58,943 nucleotides of DNA from an uncultured Bacteroidota bacterium (GCA_937871435.1 CALMQM010000093.1:1-58943); one strand, 5' to 3'. Shown: positions 37,042-46,278, counted from the first letter of the stretch. Numbers and translations: made by a program. The notes: generated by a model from the letters alone, not told the origin.

Positions 37042-37611
37042 TCAGAATTCGTATATGTATTTCTTTTCAGACTCCAGGTTGCCTTTTGCATCATAGCTTT
37101 TACGGCTCACTTTCAACCCTTTATTATCATATAACAAAATGACTTTGTGAGTCACATTGTTTTTATTGTCCAGAGTAATCTCGGTTGTACGGTCACCATT
37201 GGCGTTGTATGTATACACGTCTTTGTCTACAAAGTTTCCACCGGCATCTGTATGAATCTCTTCAATTTTATCACCGTTTGCATTGAATTTTATAGTCTTT
37301 TTCTTCTTGACTTTTCCATCTTCGGTGTAACTGACCTCTTCCGTTTTATCTCCATTTTTATTTAACACATAGCTGAAATGCGATTTGAAAGTACCGTCAT
37401 CATTATAATTGATTTCTTCCACCACTTCCCCATTTGAATCAAAACGCTGAAAAGACTCATTCATGGTATGTTCTTTACCATCCTTGATATCCGTATCAGT
37501 TATCTTTATGGACTTAATTTTGTTCTTTTTGACGTCTTTCTTACTCTGAGAATACGCACCAAATGACAATGCTGTTAATGAAAGCAGCATTAGCAGGAAA
37601 AATCGTTTCAT
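37042..37611 (-). CDS. Secreted YD-like repeat protein
   Basis: 189 residues with signal peptide (MKRFFLLMLLSLTALSFGAYSQ). From residue 60 on it is built of about five repeats of 20-25 residues with the pattern G-D/E-x-x-E-E-I-x-Y-x-x-D/N-G, such as GEVVEEINYNDDG, GDKTEEVSYTEDG, GDKIEEIHTDAGG, GDRTTEITLDNKN. Similar repeats occur in RHS/YD and MORN-like surface proteins. It is highly charged. It lies 8 nt upstream of the VTC gene, so co-transcription is very likely. Function unknown. Confidence 0.75.
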   Translation of the reverse strand: MKRFFLLMLLSLTALSFGAYSQSKKDVKKNKIKSIKITDTDIKDGKEHTMNESFQRFDSNGEVVEEINYNDDGTFKSHFSYVLNKNGDKTEEVSYTEDGKVKKKKTIKFNANGDKIEEIHTDAGGNFVDKDVYTYNANGDRTTEITLDNKNNVTHKVILLYDNKGLKVSRKSYDAKGNLESEKKYIYEF

Positions 37612-37614
37612 CTT

Positions 37615-38058
37615 TTACTGTTGATTGTTTTTAAGAATAATGATATCGGGAGCCACAATTGTCTGGTTCTTGTCTGTGATCTCTACAGTCACAAAAGCCG
37701 GAACTTTGGGTAATGAACCATTGACCGTGCCATTGTATGCTCCAGTCGAATCTTTTGAGTAAGCAAAAAGCTTGTAACTTCCCTTTTGCAGGTATTTGAA
37801 TTCATAGGTACCATCGTAACTGGTCTTGTAATCATTATCGTAAGTGGCATGATCTGCACCGTAGATAATGTATACATCTTCATCCTTTGCAGGAAAAGTG
37901 TCCGGAATGCTCACAAAACCAGGGTCAAAGTCATATACAATCACTTTTCCTGTGATTGTGGAGGTTCCGCCTTCACCAGCTTCTTTTTTACAGGATGCAA
38001 GGGCAATCAAAGAGAAAGCAAGGAGAGAAGATTTGATAATGAGTTGGTTAAATTTCAT
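37615..38058 (-). CDS. Lipoprotein with prealbumin-like / Cna-B-like beta-sandwich
   Basis: 147 residues. Lipobox IALASC (Cys23) followed by KKEAGEGG. The mature part, with STITGKVIVYDF, SIPDTFPAKDEDVYIIYG, TSYDGTYEFKYLQKGSYKLFAYSKD and FVTVEITDKNQTIVAPDIIIL, has the strand order of carboxypeptidase-regulatory or Cna-B-type domains. It is the first gene of the five-gene VTC operon, 3 nt from the next. Confidence 0.75.
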   Translation of the reverse strand: MKFNQLIIKSSLLAFSLIALASCKKEAGEGGTSTITGKVIVYDFDPGFVSIPDTFPAKDEDVYIIYGADHATYDNDYKTSYDGTYEFKYLQKGSYKLFAYSKDSTGAYNGTVNGSLPKVPAFVTVEITDKNQTIVAPDIIILKNNQQ

Positions 38059-38340
38059 TTTCGGAATTTGTGTTAAACGCCTGCAAAGATGGAAATAATT
38101 TCTTTTCAGACTGATGTATTTTTAGTGAATCAAGCCTTTGGATACGGTTAAAACGAGCAAAAAGTTCGCTTTGCTACCCTAAAACGTAAAAAGACATGAT
38201 AAATTCTCATCCCAAAAAGTCATGTTAAAAATATCCTGAAGAATCAGAAAATACTGGCCATAAATCAGCCGGTATCTAACGGAAATGCAACTGGATTCAT
38301 AAGCGAATTCTGTTTACTTTTATCCTCCATTTTACAAAAT

Positions 38341-38838
38341 ATGAAAGAAGTTAACATTCGTTCTGAGTTTGTTGAGTACAATGATGTCACAGAACTGCCT
38401 GAAGATGATCAACGATTGGTGGTCGAGGCGCGTTTAAGTGTGAATAAGGCCTATGCTCCATATTCCAGATTCCAGGTAGGCGCTGCAGTTTTGCTTGAGA
38501 ATGGTATCATCATGCGAGGTAATAATCAGGAGAATGCCAGCTATCCAATCGGACTTTGTGCCGAGCGTGTAGCCATATTTGCTGCCGGAGCAAATTATCC
38601 GGGAATAAAAATCAAAGCTGTTGCCATTACTGCTCAGTCTGATCTTTTCCATATCGACAAACCAATCACACCGTGTGGAGCATGCCGCCAGGCCATTGCC
38701 GAATATGAACACCGTTACCACGGTCCAATTCGGATGATCATGGTTGGAGAAACGGGAAAGGTGCTGGTGGCAAACAGTATCGGTCAATTTCTGCCTTATC
38801 AGTTTACGGCGGATGATTTAAACCTTAAACGCTCATGA
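38341..38838 (+). CDS. cdd: Cytidine deaminase
   Basis: 165 residues with the zinc site C73-A-E75 (CAERVAIF) and P-C112-G-A-C115-R. YAPYSRFQVGAAVLLENG and NNQENASYPIG bind the nucleoside. It converts cytidine and deoxycytidine to uridines. The C-terminal part is short, as in tetrameric Cdd enzymes. Stop overlaps the next start by 4 nt. Confidence 0.95.
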   Translation: MKEVNIRSEFVEYNDVTELPEDDQRLVVEARLSVNKAYAPYSRFQVGAAVLLENGIIMRGNNQENASYPIGLCAERVAIFAAGANYPGIKIKAVAITAQSDLFHIDKPITPCGACRQAIAEYEHRYHGPIRMIMVGETGKVLVANSIGQFLPYQFTADDLNLKRS

Positions 38839-39371
38839 ATGCTTCCGCTTCAGAATACCTGTTGGAAACAATTAAGAGTTTCCGTGGAATGAAGTCCAAT
38901 ACTGAAAAAGCATTTGCGCAGATTTCAGATGCTGAATTTCATTTTCAACCTGACCCAGATTCTAACAGTGTTGCGATAATCATGCAACACATGGCCGGAA
39001 ATATGATTTCGAGGTTTACGGATTTTCTCACGAGTGATGGAGAGAAACCCGACCGGAACAGAGATGAGGAATTTATTGATAAAAATAAAAAGCGTGACGA
39101 ACTGATTGATTATTGGAATCAAGGCTGGACTTGCGTTCTGACTGCATTGGAAACTTTGAAGGAAGAAGATTTGATGAGAATTGTCACTATCCGCGATGAA
39201 CCACATACTGTCATTCGTGCTCTTCAAAGACAATTGGTTCATTACGCTTATCACAGTGGACAAATTGTCTTTCTGTGTAAGATGATCCGAACAAGTTCAT
39301 TTACATCTCTCTCTATTCCTAAAAATAAATCTGCTGCATTTAACGAAGAATTGAAAAGTCGTTCTCATTGA
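38835..39371 (+). CDS. DinB/DUF1572-like protein
   Basis: 178 residues. A DUF1572-type pattern: histidine in IIMQHMAGNMISRFTDFL, GEKPDRNRDEEFID, and RQLVHYAYHSGQIVFLCKMI, which contains the HxxxHxxQ metal motif. Known relatives are putative metal-dependent thiol transferases or stress proteins. It is coupled to cdd (ATGA overlap). Confidence 0.85.
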   Translation: MNASASEYLLETIKSFRGMKSNTEKAFAQISDAEFHFQPDPDSNSVAIIMQHMAGNMISRFTDFLTSDGEKPDRNRDEEFIDKNKKRDELIDYWNQGWTCVLTALETLKEEDLMRIVTIRDEPHTVIRALQRQLVHYAYHSGQIVFLCKMIRTSSFTSLSIPKNKSAAFNEELKSRSH

Positions 39372-39411
39372 GGAGGAATACAGTTTTGACTATCCTGAGT
39401 TTATTCATTTG

Positions 39412-40164
39412 ATGAAAAAAATAATCTGGTTTTTTCTCTTCGCTCTGATGTCCCTCTCCAGTATAGGGCAATCCAGTTTGCGTGATTCCTCCATCAATTT
39501 ATCCATGATCGGGGCGACATTTGCCTACCAATATCCCGGAGGTGATATGGCCGACAGGTTTGGCAATAATTTCAATGTTGGAGGAGTTTTCCAGGTAAAA
39601 CTCAAAAGTAATTTTGTCTTCGGTTTTGATGGAAATTTTTTATTCAATGAACATGTTCGCGAGAATGGTATACTGGACAGTCTGCGTGACTCTGACGGAC
39701 ATTTCATTAATGCGCAGGGACAATTTGCCAGTATAGCGCTTGTTGAAAGAGGCTTCAAATTCGAGTTGAAGGCAGGCAAGATTTTTCCTGTAATTGGTCC
39801 AAATAAGAATTCAGGTTTATTGGCTACAGTTGGTGCAGGAATATTGCAACACAAGATTCGGTTCGAAACAAAAGGCGGGAGTTACCCATCTATTGAAGGA
39901 GACTATGCGAAGGGATACGATCGTCTGACGAATGGACTTTCGGTTACTGAATTTCTGGGCTATATTAATTTCGGGAATAAACGTCTGGTTAATTTTTACG
40001 GGGGACTTGAGTTCACTCAAGCCTTTACACAAAGTCGGCGAGATTTTGATTTTGATTTACAAAAGAAAGATACCAGAAAAAGAATTGACCTTCTTTTCGG
40101 TTTCCGTGTAGCTTGGATTATACCCATCTATAAGCGTGCACCCAGAGCTTATTATTTCGATTGA
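39412..40164 (+). CDS. Outer-membrane beta-barrel protein, unknown function
   Basis: 250 residues from ATG (TTG one codon before). Signal peptide ends SSIGQ. INLSMIGATFAYQYPGGDMADRFGNNFNVGGVFQVKLKSNFVFGFDGNFLF is the usual opening of small Bacteroidota barrels; the last residues KRAPRAYYFD lie after the final strand. The gene is followed directly by the KDO transferase gene, hinting at an LPS or outer-membrane assembly role, but nothing in the sequence proves it. Confidence 0.78.
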   Translation: MKKIIWFFLFALMSLSSIGQSSLRDSSINLSMIGATFAYQYPGGDMADRFGNNFNVGGVFQVKLKSNFVFGFDGNFLFNEHVRENGILDSLRDSDGHFINAQGQFASIALVERGFKFELKAGKIFPVIGPNKNSGLLATVGAGILQHKIRFETKGGSYPSIEGDYAKGYDRLTNGLSVTEFLGYINFGNKRLVNFYGGLEFTQAFTQSRRDFDFDLQKKDTRKRIDLLFGFRVAWIIPIYKRAPRAYYFD

Positions 40165-40172
40165 TTCCCGGC

Positions 40173-41429
40173 ATGAAAATGATGTATTCTTTTGGATTGA
40201 GCATCTATCAATTTCTCATTGCCCTGTCAGCGTCGACCGGAAATGAGAAAGCGAAGCAATGGATTCAGGGAAGAAAAAATCAACAGAATGCACTACAGTC
40301 ACTTCAGGCAAAAAAAGGCAGACGGATCTGGATACATTGTTCTTCGCTTGGTGAATTCGAACAAGGCAGACCATTGATTGAATCAATCAGGGAACATCAC
40401 CATTCAGCTGAGATTATTCTCAGTTTCTTCTCTCCTTCAGGTTATGAAATAAGAAAAAACTATCCGGTGGTAGATCATGTTTTCTATCTCCCAATGGATG
40501 GAAGCCGAAGTTCTGCAAAATTCCTTGATCATATACAGCCTGACATCGTGTTTTTCATTAAATATGAATACTGGCATTTTTATTTGAATGAGTTGTCCAA
40601 AAGAAAAGTTCCTGTCTATGTAGCCTCCGCTATCTTCAGACCGGGACAAATATTTTTCAGTTGGTATGGAGGATTTTTCAGAAACATGCTGAGAAATGTC
40701 ACTCACTTTTTTGTTCAGGATGAAGATTCGATGCGTTTGCTTTCCTCTATTGGATTGACAAATGTGACAATCACAGGAGATACACGATTTGACAGAGTAG
40801 AGAAAATTGCCGATCAAAAACAACGCTTGCCACAAATTGAACAATTTGCCCGGAATCATCATGTGTTTGTTTGCGGAAGTACATGGCCTGCAGATGAAAC
40901 ATTGATTCTTTCAGGAATGAAGGAATTGTTTTCACTTTCAGTCAGGTTGATCATTGTTCCGCATGAAGTGAGTAAGGAACATCTCAGTTCCATCGAACAA
41001 AGCTTGTTGCAATTGTTCCCGGATATTAAATCCTGCTTTTTATCAAATGCAGATTCAACAAACCTGGAAGTAACAGAAGTGATCATTGTTGACAGCATTG
41101 GATTATTGTCTTCTCTCTATAGATATGCACATGTTGCGTACATAGGAGGCGGATTCGGAAAAGGCATTCACAATATACTGGAAGCTGCCGCATACGGAAT
41201 TCCTGTGATTATAGGACCTAAATTTGAAAAGTTCAAGGAAGCCAGAGACCTGGTCAATCTCAACGCTGCCTTTCCGGTGAATGACAAAAGGAGTTTCCTC
41301 CTATCATCTTTGAAATGCTTTAAAGAAGAACAATTCCGAATTGAATGCGGAAATGCAGCTTTGAATTATATAAAAAAAGAGACAGGAGCAACTTTCAGAA
41401 TTCTTGAGAAGGTACCCGAATTGAATTGA
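40173..41429 (+). CDS. waaA: 3-deoxy-D-manno-octulosonic acid transferase
   Basis: About 418 residues of GT30 type. N-terminal membrane-associated helix (MYSFGLSIYQFLIALSA), GRRIWIHCSSLGEFEQGRPLIE (acidic catalytic residue in GEFEQ), FFIKYEYWHFYLNEL, GDTRFDRV, VFVCGSTWPADE, RLIIVPHEVSKEH and YIGGGFGKGIHNILEAAAYGIPVIIGP (nucleotide-sugar site). It adds KDO to lipid A. The reading frame is open 12 nt further to a TTG overlapping the previous stop, but ATG at 40173 is preferred. Confidence 0.94.
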   Translation: MKMMYSFGLSIYQFLIALSASTGNEKAKQWIQGRKNQQNALQSLQAKKGRRIWIHCSSLGEFEQGRPLIESIREHHHSAEIILSFFSPSGYEIRKNYPVVDHVFYLPMDGSRSSAKFLDHIQPDIVFFIKYEYWHFYLNELSKRKVPVYVASAIFRPGQIFFSWYGGFFRNMLRNVTHFFVQDEDSMRLLSSIGLTNVTITGDTRFDRVEKIADQKQRLPQIEQFARNHHVFVCGSTWPADETLILSGMKELFSLSVRLIIVPHEVSKEHLSSIEQSLLQLFPDIKSCFLSNADSTNLEVTEVIIVDSIGLLSSLYRYAHVAYIGGGFGKGIHNILEAAAYGIPVIIGPKFEKFKEARDLVNLNAAFPVNDKRSFLLSSLKCFKEEQFRIECGNAALNYIKKETGATFRILEKVPELN

Positions 41430-41506
41430 ACTGAATTGCAGACGCGTCGGAATGATTCCATATCTATTTTGTATTTTCACAACAATTAATTTCTGAGGAA
41501 GTCAGT

Positions 41507-42058
41507 ATGGTCCGCATTCTGTATATAATCGTCGCTTGTATGTTGTGCTCAGCGACTCCTCCTACTCCACGATATTACTCTACCAATTCAGGTTTCGTTG
41601 CTTTCCGTTCCGAAGCACCTCAGGAAATTATCGGGGCAAAGTCTAATGAGTTAAGGGGAATTCTGGATACAGAAAAAAAAGTTTTTGTATTCAAAGTTTT
41701 ACTGAACACTTTTGAAGGATTTAACAGCGGATTACAAAGGGAACATTTTAATGACAAGTTTCTGGAAACAGAAATTTATCCGGAAGTTATTTTTTCAGGT
41801 AAAATTATTGAAGATGTAAATTTTGAAAATGACGGAACTTTTTCAATTCGCGCTAAAGGAAAACTTACAGTGCACGGGATAGATCAGGAAAGAATTGTGA
41901 AGGTGAATGTAACTGTGAAAAATCACATGATAATTATAGAAAGCACTTTCAGCATACTTCTGGCAGACCATAGCATTAAAGTTCCGAAAGTGGTACATGA
42001 AAAAATTGCCTCAGAAATCAATATAGAAGTAAAGGCTGAACTCAAACCCAAACTCTGA
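41507..42058 (+). CDS. YceI-family protein (paralogue 1)
   Basis: 183 residues with a short signal region (MVRILYIIVACMLCSA). The YceI lipocalin-like pattern is clear: FEGFNSGLQREHFNDKFLETEIYPEVIFSGKI, then GTFSIRAKGKLTVHGIDQERIVKVNV, and KVPKVVHEKIASEINIEV. Family members bind polyisoprenoid-like or amphiphilic ligands in the periplasm. It has a GAGGAA ribosome-binding stretch. It sits 9 nt before the sensor kinase gene and has a paralogue at 46762. Confidence 0.88.
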   Translation: MVRILYIIVACMLCSATPPTPRYYSTNSGFVAFRSEAPQEIIGAKSNELRGILDTEKKVFVFKVLLNTFEGFNSGLQREHFNDKFLETEIYPEVIFSGKIIEDVNFENDGTFSIRAKGKLTVHGIDQERIVKVNVTVKNHMIIIESTFSILLADHSIKVPKVVHEKIASEINIEVKAELKPKL

Positions 42059-42067
42059 CGAATTGAT

Positions 42068-44986
42068 ATGAGGAAACATAACTTCTGTCTTTTTAATATT
42101 CTTTTTTATTTTTTGCTGTACATACAAGTGTCCGGACTAACACCTGTATCCAAAGTTTATGAACTTAAAACTGAGTTGAACAAACCACGTATTCAAAAAA
42201 TCCTGAGGGATAAATTGGGAATGCTGTGGATTGGAACCGATCATGGAGTTTTTCAATTTGATGGAATTTCTTTTCTTCCGGTTGCCACAAAAGATACAAT
42301 TCCAAGTGTGGTTTCAGCAATGTTTCAGGATAAGCAGGAAAAGATTTGGATTGGTTACGAGAATGGCAGAATTGCAACTGTTACTAAAAATGAATTGGAG
42401 TTTATTGATCCGTTGGGAAAAGGCTTCACTACTGCTGTGAGCGCTTTTGCTCAGGATACAGAAGGACGGTTATTTTTTACCACCAAAGGAGAGGGTGTAT
42501 TTTATTTTGACGGTGGCAAAATATCGAATATCAATTTGTCAGATGGGATGTCTGACAACTACTGCTATGCAGCAGTATTGGTTCCGGATGGCAGGATTTG
42601 CGTCGCCACCGATCGTGGCTTAAATTTTATTCGAATCACAAAACAAAAAAAAGAAATCAGTTCTGTTGTTTCTACTCAGGGTTTACCGGATAATATTGTC
42701 AGAACGCTGAGCCTTGATCATTCCAATATTTTATGGATTGGGATGCAGGATCGCGGCATTTGCAAGATGGATCTAAGCTCCGGTAAAATTGAAATCCCGC
42801 AAAATAATTTTTCCTGGAAACACGGTCAGATCAACAGTGTTGTAACCTTAGAAAATGAAATCTGGCTCGGTACTGAAGAAGAAGGTGTTCAAATATCCTA
42901 TAGTGATGGTATTTGTTCTCCCCTTTCATTTCAGGATCAAAAAATTCAACTTTCAAAAATCAACGATCTTACAACAGACATTGAACAAAATGTATGGATC
43001 GCTTCGGGTAACCTTTTAATCCGATCGAGTGGAGAGAAATTGCGTTTTCTTTATGGTCCTTCATCTGAACCCTTTCATTTTAATCATTGCGTTCTTTCTG
43101 ATCACAACGGTTCAATCTGGTTTAGTCCGGATCAACAACTAATGCAGGCCATACCGCTTCCCGGGGGTGTTTACAGTTATAAAAAATACACGGTCACCAA
43201 TCCCCAGAAACTGACTGACATCGTGAGTTTGTATGAAGATGTGTATGGGTTTATCTGGATTGGAACGATGGGTGAAGGTGTATTTCGTCTCAATCCAAAA
43301 AATGAAAAAATTATAAAAGTACATGGGCAGGACAATCTTGAAAACAGCAGCATACTATGCATAAATGGAAAACAGGATGACATTTGGATAAGTGGTTTCA
43401 ATGGTGTTGTTCACTGTGTAATAGAAGCAAATGGAGGTTCAGACGATGCTATACTTTCCTGCAAAGCGACACCTGCGTTGGAAGAATTATCCAATAATTA
43501 CGTGTACTCAGTATATCCCGACAAAAAAGGAAGAATCTGGCTCGGTACAGATGAGCAGGGCTTAGCCATGATTGACAAAAATGAAATTCATTTCTACACA
43601 AAGAAAGACGGATTACCAAGTAATACGATTCATTCAATTGTAGAAGGAATGAATGGGGACATATGGGTAGCCAGCAGCGATGCAGGAATATCGGTATTCA
43701 ATGGAAGTGTTTTTAAAAATTATTCCATCAACAATGGCTTAAGCGATGCATCCCCAGTATCGATTAGTACAGATAAAGGGGGGAATATATATATCATCCA
43801 TAAAAATGGAATTGACATCTTAAATCCGGCTTCAGGAAAAATTATTTATCATGGTGCAGAAGAAGGGCTGGAAGAACTTAATCCGGATCCCAACTCAATT
43901 TCTACAGATAAAAATGGAAATATTTGGATTGGTGCTCAAACAGGGCTTTTGCTTTGCAGGCCGTTCGCTTTTAATTCCTGGCCTCAGGCTTCCATTAAAA
44001 TTACCGGTATCTCCTTGTTTCTTGAGAACATTGATCCGGAAAAACAGAGAGATTTTGCCTATGATGAAAACAACCTGAGAATTGATTTTTCCAGCATCTG
44101 GTATTCTGATCCGGAAAAAATTCACTTCTCTTATTTGTTGGATGGATTTACAACTAAATGGCAGGAAACAAAAGATCGCTCGGTTACATTTCCAAAATTA
44201 CCTCCGGGAAAATATCGATTCAGAGTAAGGGCTGCATTAAATGAAATAGACAAAGATACACCTGAAGCAAATTATTCGTTTGTAGTACATGCCCCATTAT
44301 GGCAAAGGTGGTGGTTCAGAAGTCTGATGTTTTTATTGGCAACAGTGATTTTTTACATTTTAATTCGCCGACGGGAAGAACGATTGCTTAAAGTCGACAG
44401 ATTACAGAAAGAAAAAATTCAATTTCAGTTTGAGACATTGAGAAGTCAGGTGAATCCTCATTTCTTGTTTAACAGCTTTAACACATTGATCACGGTGATA
44501 GAAGAGAATCCGAATAAAGCCGTGGAGTATGTGGAACGTTTGTCAGAATTTTTCAGAAATATAGTAACCTATCGCGATAAAGACCTGATTCGTCTGGAAG
44601 AAGAGTTAAACCTGCTAGACAACTACATATTCATTCAGAAAAAAAGGTATGGAGACTCATTGCAATTAAATATTCATGTGGATCCTGAAGTACGTCATTC
44701 ATTTTTAATTCCACCGCTTACTTTGCAATTGCTTGCTGAAAATGCAATCAAGCACAATTCTGTTTCGAGGGAAACTCCACTGGGGATTGATTTATTTTTT
44801 TCTCAGGATTTATTGTTTGTACGGAATAACGTGAATCCAAAAATTCACAAAGAGAAATCCACCGGTTTGGGTTTACAAAATATTGTAAACAGATATAAAT
44901 TACTAACTACCTTGCCGGTGAAAATTGATCATGCTGAAGATCATTTCACAGTAGCATTACCAATCTTAAACGAAACAGTTTCATGA
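42068..44986 (+). CDS. Propeller-type sensor histidine kinase (LytS-like HisKA, PF06580 type)
   Basis: 972 residues: signal/anchor at the N-terminus, about a dozen Reg_prop repeats (WIGTDHGVFQFDG, WIGMQDRGICKM, WIGTMGEGVFRL, WLGTDEQGLAMID) making two seven-bladed propellers to residue 640, a Y_Y_Y domain (about 655-745), one membrane helix (SLMFLLATVIFYILI), and a cytoplasmic His_kinase domain with phospho-acceptor H798 in SQVNPHFLFNSF and ATP-binding LLAENAIKHNS and STGLGLQNIVNRY. It is the periplasmic-sensing partner of the LytTR regulator, to which it is coupled by a 4-nt overlap. The ligand is unknown; a YceI gene lies 9 nt upstream. Confidence 0.93.
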   Translation: MRKHNFCLFNILFYFLLYIQVSGLTPVSKVYELKTELNKPRIQKILRDKLGMLWIGTDHGVFQFDGISFLPVATKDTIPSVVSAMFQDKQEKIWIGYENGRIATVTKNELEFIDPLGKGFTTAVSAFAQDTEGRLFFTTKGEGVFYFDGGKISNINLSDGMSDNYCYAAVLVPDGRICVATDRGLNFIRITKQKKEISSVVSTQGLPDNIVRTLSLDHSNILWIGMQDRGICKMDLSSGKIEIPQNNFSWKHGQINSVVTLENEIWLGTEEEGVQISYSDGICSPLSFQDQKIQLSKINDLTTDIEQNVWIASGNLLIRSSGEKLRFLYGPSSEPFHFNHCVLSDHNGSIWFSPDQQLMQAIPLPGGVYSYKKYTVTNPQKLTDIVSLYEDVYGFIWIGTMGEGVFRLNPKNEKIIKVHGQDNLENSSILCINGKQDDIWISGFNGVVHCVIEANGGSDDAILSCKATPALEELSNNYVYSVYPDKKGRIWLGTDEQGLAMIDKNEIHFYTKKDGLPSNTIHSIVEGMNGDIWVASSDAGISVFNGSVFKNYSINNGLSDASPVSISTDKGGNIYIIHKNGIDILNPASGKIIYHGAEEGLEELNPDPNSISTDKNGNIWIGAQTGLLLCRPFAFNSWPQASIKITGISLFLENIDPEKQRDFAYDENNLRIDFSSIWYSDPEKIHFSYLLDGFTTKWQETKDRSVTFPKLPPGKYRFRVRAALNEIDKDTPEANYSFVVHAPLWQRWWFRSLMFLLATVIFYILIRRREERLLKVDRLQKEKIQFQFETLRSQVNPHFLFNSFNTLITVIEENPNKAVEYVERLSEFFRNIVTYRDKDLIRLEEELNLLDNYIFIQKKRYGDSLQLNIHVDPEVRHSFLIPPLTLQLLAENAIKHNSVSRETPLGIDLFFSQDLLFVRNNVNPKIHKEKSTGLGLQNIVNRYKLLTTLPVKIDHAEDHFTVALPILNETVS

Positions 44987-45753
44987 AAATTCTCATCATT
45001 GAAGATGAAGAGCCGGCAGCTCAGAGACTAAAAAAAATTCTGGATGAACTGGAACCGGGGGCCGAACTATTGGGAAACCTCGTAAGTGTTCGATCGGCAG
45101 TTGAATGGTTGAAAAACAATCCTGCTCCGGATTTAATACTGTTGGATATTCATCTTGCGGATGGTTCCAGTTTTGAAATTTTCAAAATGACAGAAGTTAA
45201 AACACCTGTCATTTTTATAACTGCATACGATGAATACGCTATCCAGGCATTCAAAGTAACGAGCGTCGACTACCTTCTGAAGCCGATTAAAAAAGAGGAG
45301 TTGAATGAAGCATTGCAGAAATTCAAAAGCATATACGGTAAGGGTAAGCAACCGGCAACGCCGGATTTTGAAAAATTACTGGAAACCCTTCGTCAACCTC
45401 AAGCAGAATACAAAAAGCGATTCCTTATTCGATTTGGTGAACACATCAAAGCTGTGGATGCTGAAAATGTCGCGTATTTTTATACAGAAGAAAAGATCAA
45501 TTTTCTCAGGACATTGGATAATCATACATATCACGTTGATTACAATCTGGACAAACTTGAAGAGATATTGGATCCGACACGTTTTTTCAGGATTAACCGG
45601 CAATTTATTATCAGTATTGACTCCATTGATCAGATGTTTTCCTTTTCAAAATCACGGGTTAAAATCAATTTAAAACCACCTATCAATCTGGATACAATTG
45701 TAAGTACCGAGCGATCTCCTCTTTTCAAAGAATGGCTGGCAGGTAAGGAATAG
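44983..45753 (+). CDS. LytTR-family response regulator
   Basis: 256 residues. Receiver domain with acidic pocket IIEDEEPAA and phosphorylation site D55 in LILLDIHLADG, then T in FITAYDEYA and K in YLLKPI. A linker leads to a LytTR DNA-binding domain (about 140-250: RFLIRFGEHIKAVDAENVAYFYTEEK, RFFRINRQFIISIDSI). Such regulators bind direct repeats one helical turn apart. It has no HTH of any other type. Possible target: the repeat-bearing promoter 330 nt downstream. Confidence 0.95.
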   Translation: MKILIIEDEEPAAQRLKKILDELEPGAELLGNLVSVRSAVEWLKNNPAPDLILLDIHLADGSSFEIFKMTEVKTPVIFITAYDEYAIQAFKVTSVDYLLKPIKKEELNEALQKFKSIYGKGKQPATPDFEKLLETLRQPQAEYKKRFLIRFGEHIKAVDAENVAYFYTEEKINFLRTLDNHTYHVDYNLDKLEEILDPTRFFRINRQFIISIDSIDQMFSFSKSRVKINLKPPINLDTIVSTERSPLFKEWLAGKE

Positions 45754-46143
45754 AGTTTGTATTCTTCTCCTGCTTGCCCGGAAACACCCATTGGTACTGA
45801 ATTTCGGTGGTTTTTATAACAAATTTCCTACATGTTGAAAAGTAGGAAAATGGTTATCTTTTCTCTAATATCTATCTGAATATGCAAGTATTTCCGGTTC
45901 ATTTAGTTTGAACGATTCAGAATTGCGGTAGTATTTGTTGATAATCCCGGAATGTCTTGCATCCGAATCCATAAGGATTCATTCTCCCTACAGATTCCTT
46001 AGGCTTCTTTACGCTTAAATAAGCCAAAAACAAAGAAATCGGTATATATCCAGCTCAGCTTCGTTTTATTCCCGTTCAGCAAAATACGCTTAGAAACGCT
46101 TAACCACCACCCTATCTTTGAAGTATAATTCAAAAAGGGAAAA
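45754..46143 (+). promoter_or_regulatory. Regulatory intergenic region with ACGCTTA repeats and -7 element
   Basis: 390 bases without a gene. Contains ACGCTTA at 46011-46017, 46086-46092 and 46096-46102; the last two are in tandem with a 10-bp period. A TATCTTTG at 46113-46120 matches the Bacteroidota -7 element and lies 24 nt before a small membrane-protein start. No TTTG is found at -33, so an activator may be required. See finding. Confidence 0.5.
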
Positions 46144-46251
46144 ATGAAAACGACGCTGGGATCAAAAAGTAAAATGAATCCGATCTATACAGATCTCATT
46201 CTGGCAGGATTCGTGTTTATCCTGGCTCTTTTCCTTCTGATAGCTTATTAA
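46144..46251 (+). CDS. 35-residue single-span membrane microprotein
   Basis: Reads MKTTLGSKSKMNPIYTDL then one hydrophobic helix (ILAGFVFILALFLLIAY) to the stop. The basic N-terminus and a C-terminal helix fit a small inner-membrane protein with N inside. It begins 24 nt after a -7 promoter element and ends 27 nt before the OB-fold protein gene. I do not recognise a family. Alternatively it is a chance frame in the leader. Confidence 0.5.
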   Translation: MKTTLGSKSKMNPIYTDLILAGFVFILALFLLIAY

Positions 46252-46278
46252 TTGTATAAAGAACCTAAACAATATAAA

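Noticed and set aside
39368-39378. AGGAGG-like sequence after the DUF1572 gene
   Set aside because: No start codon at proper spacing; the OMP start lies over 35 nt further on.
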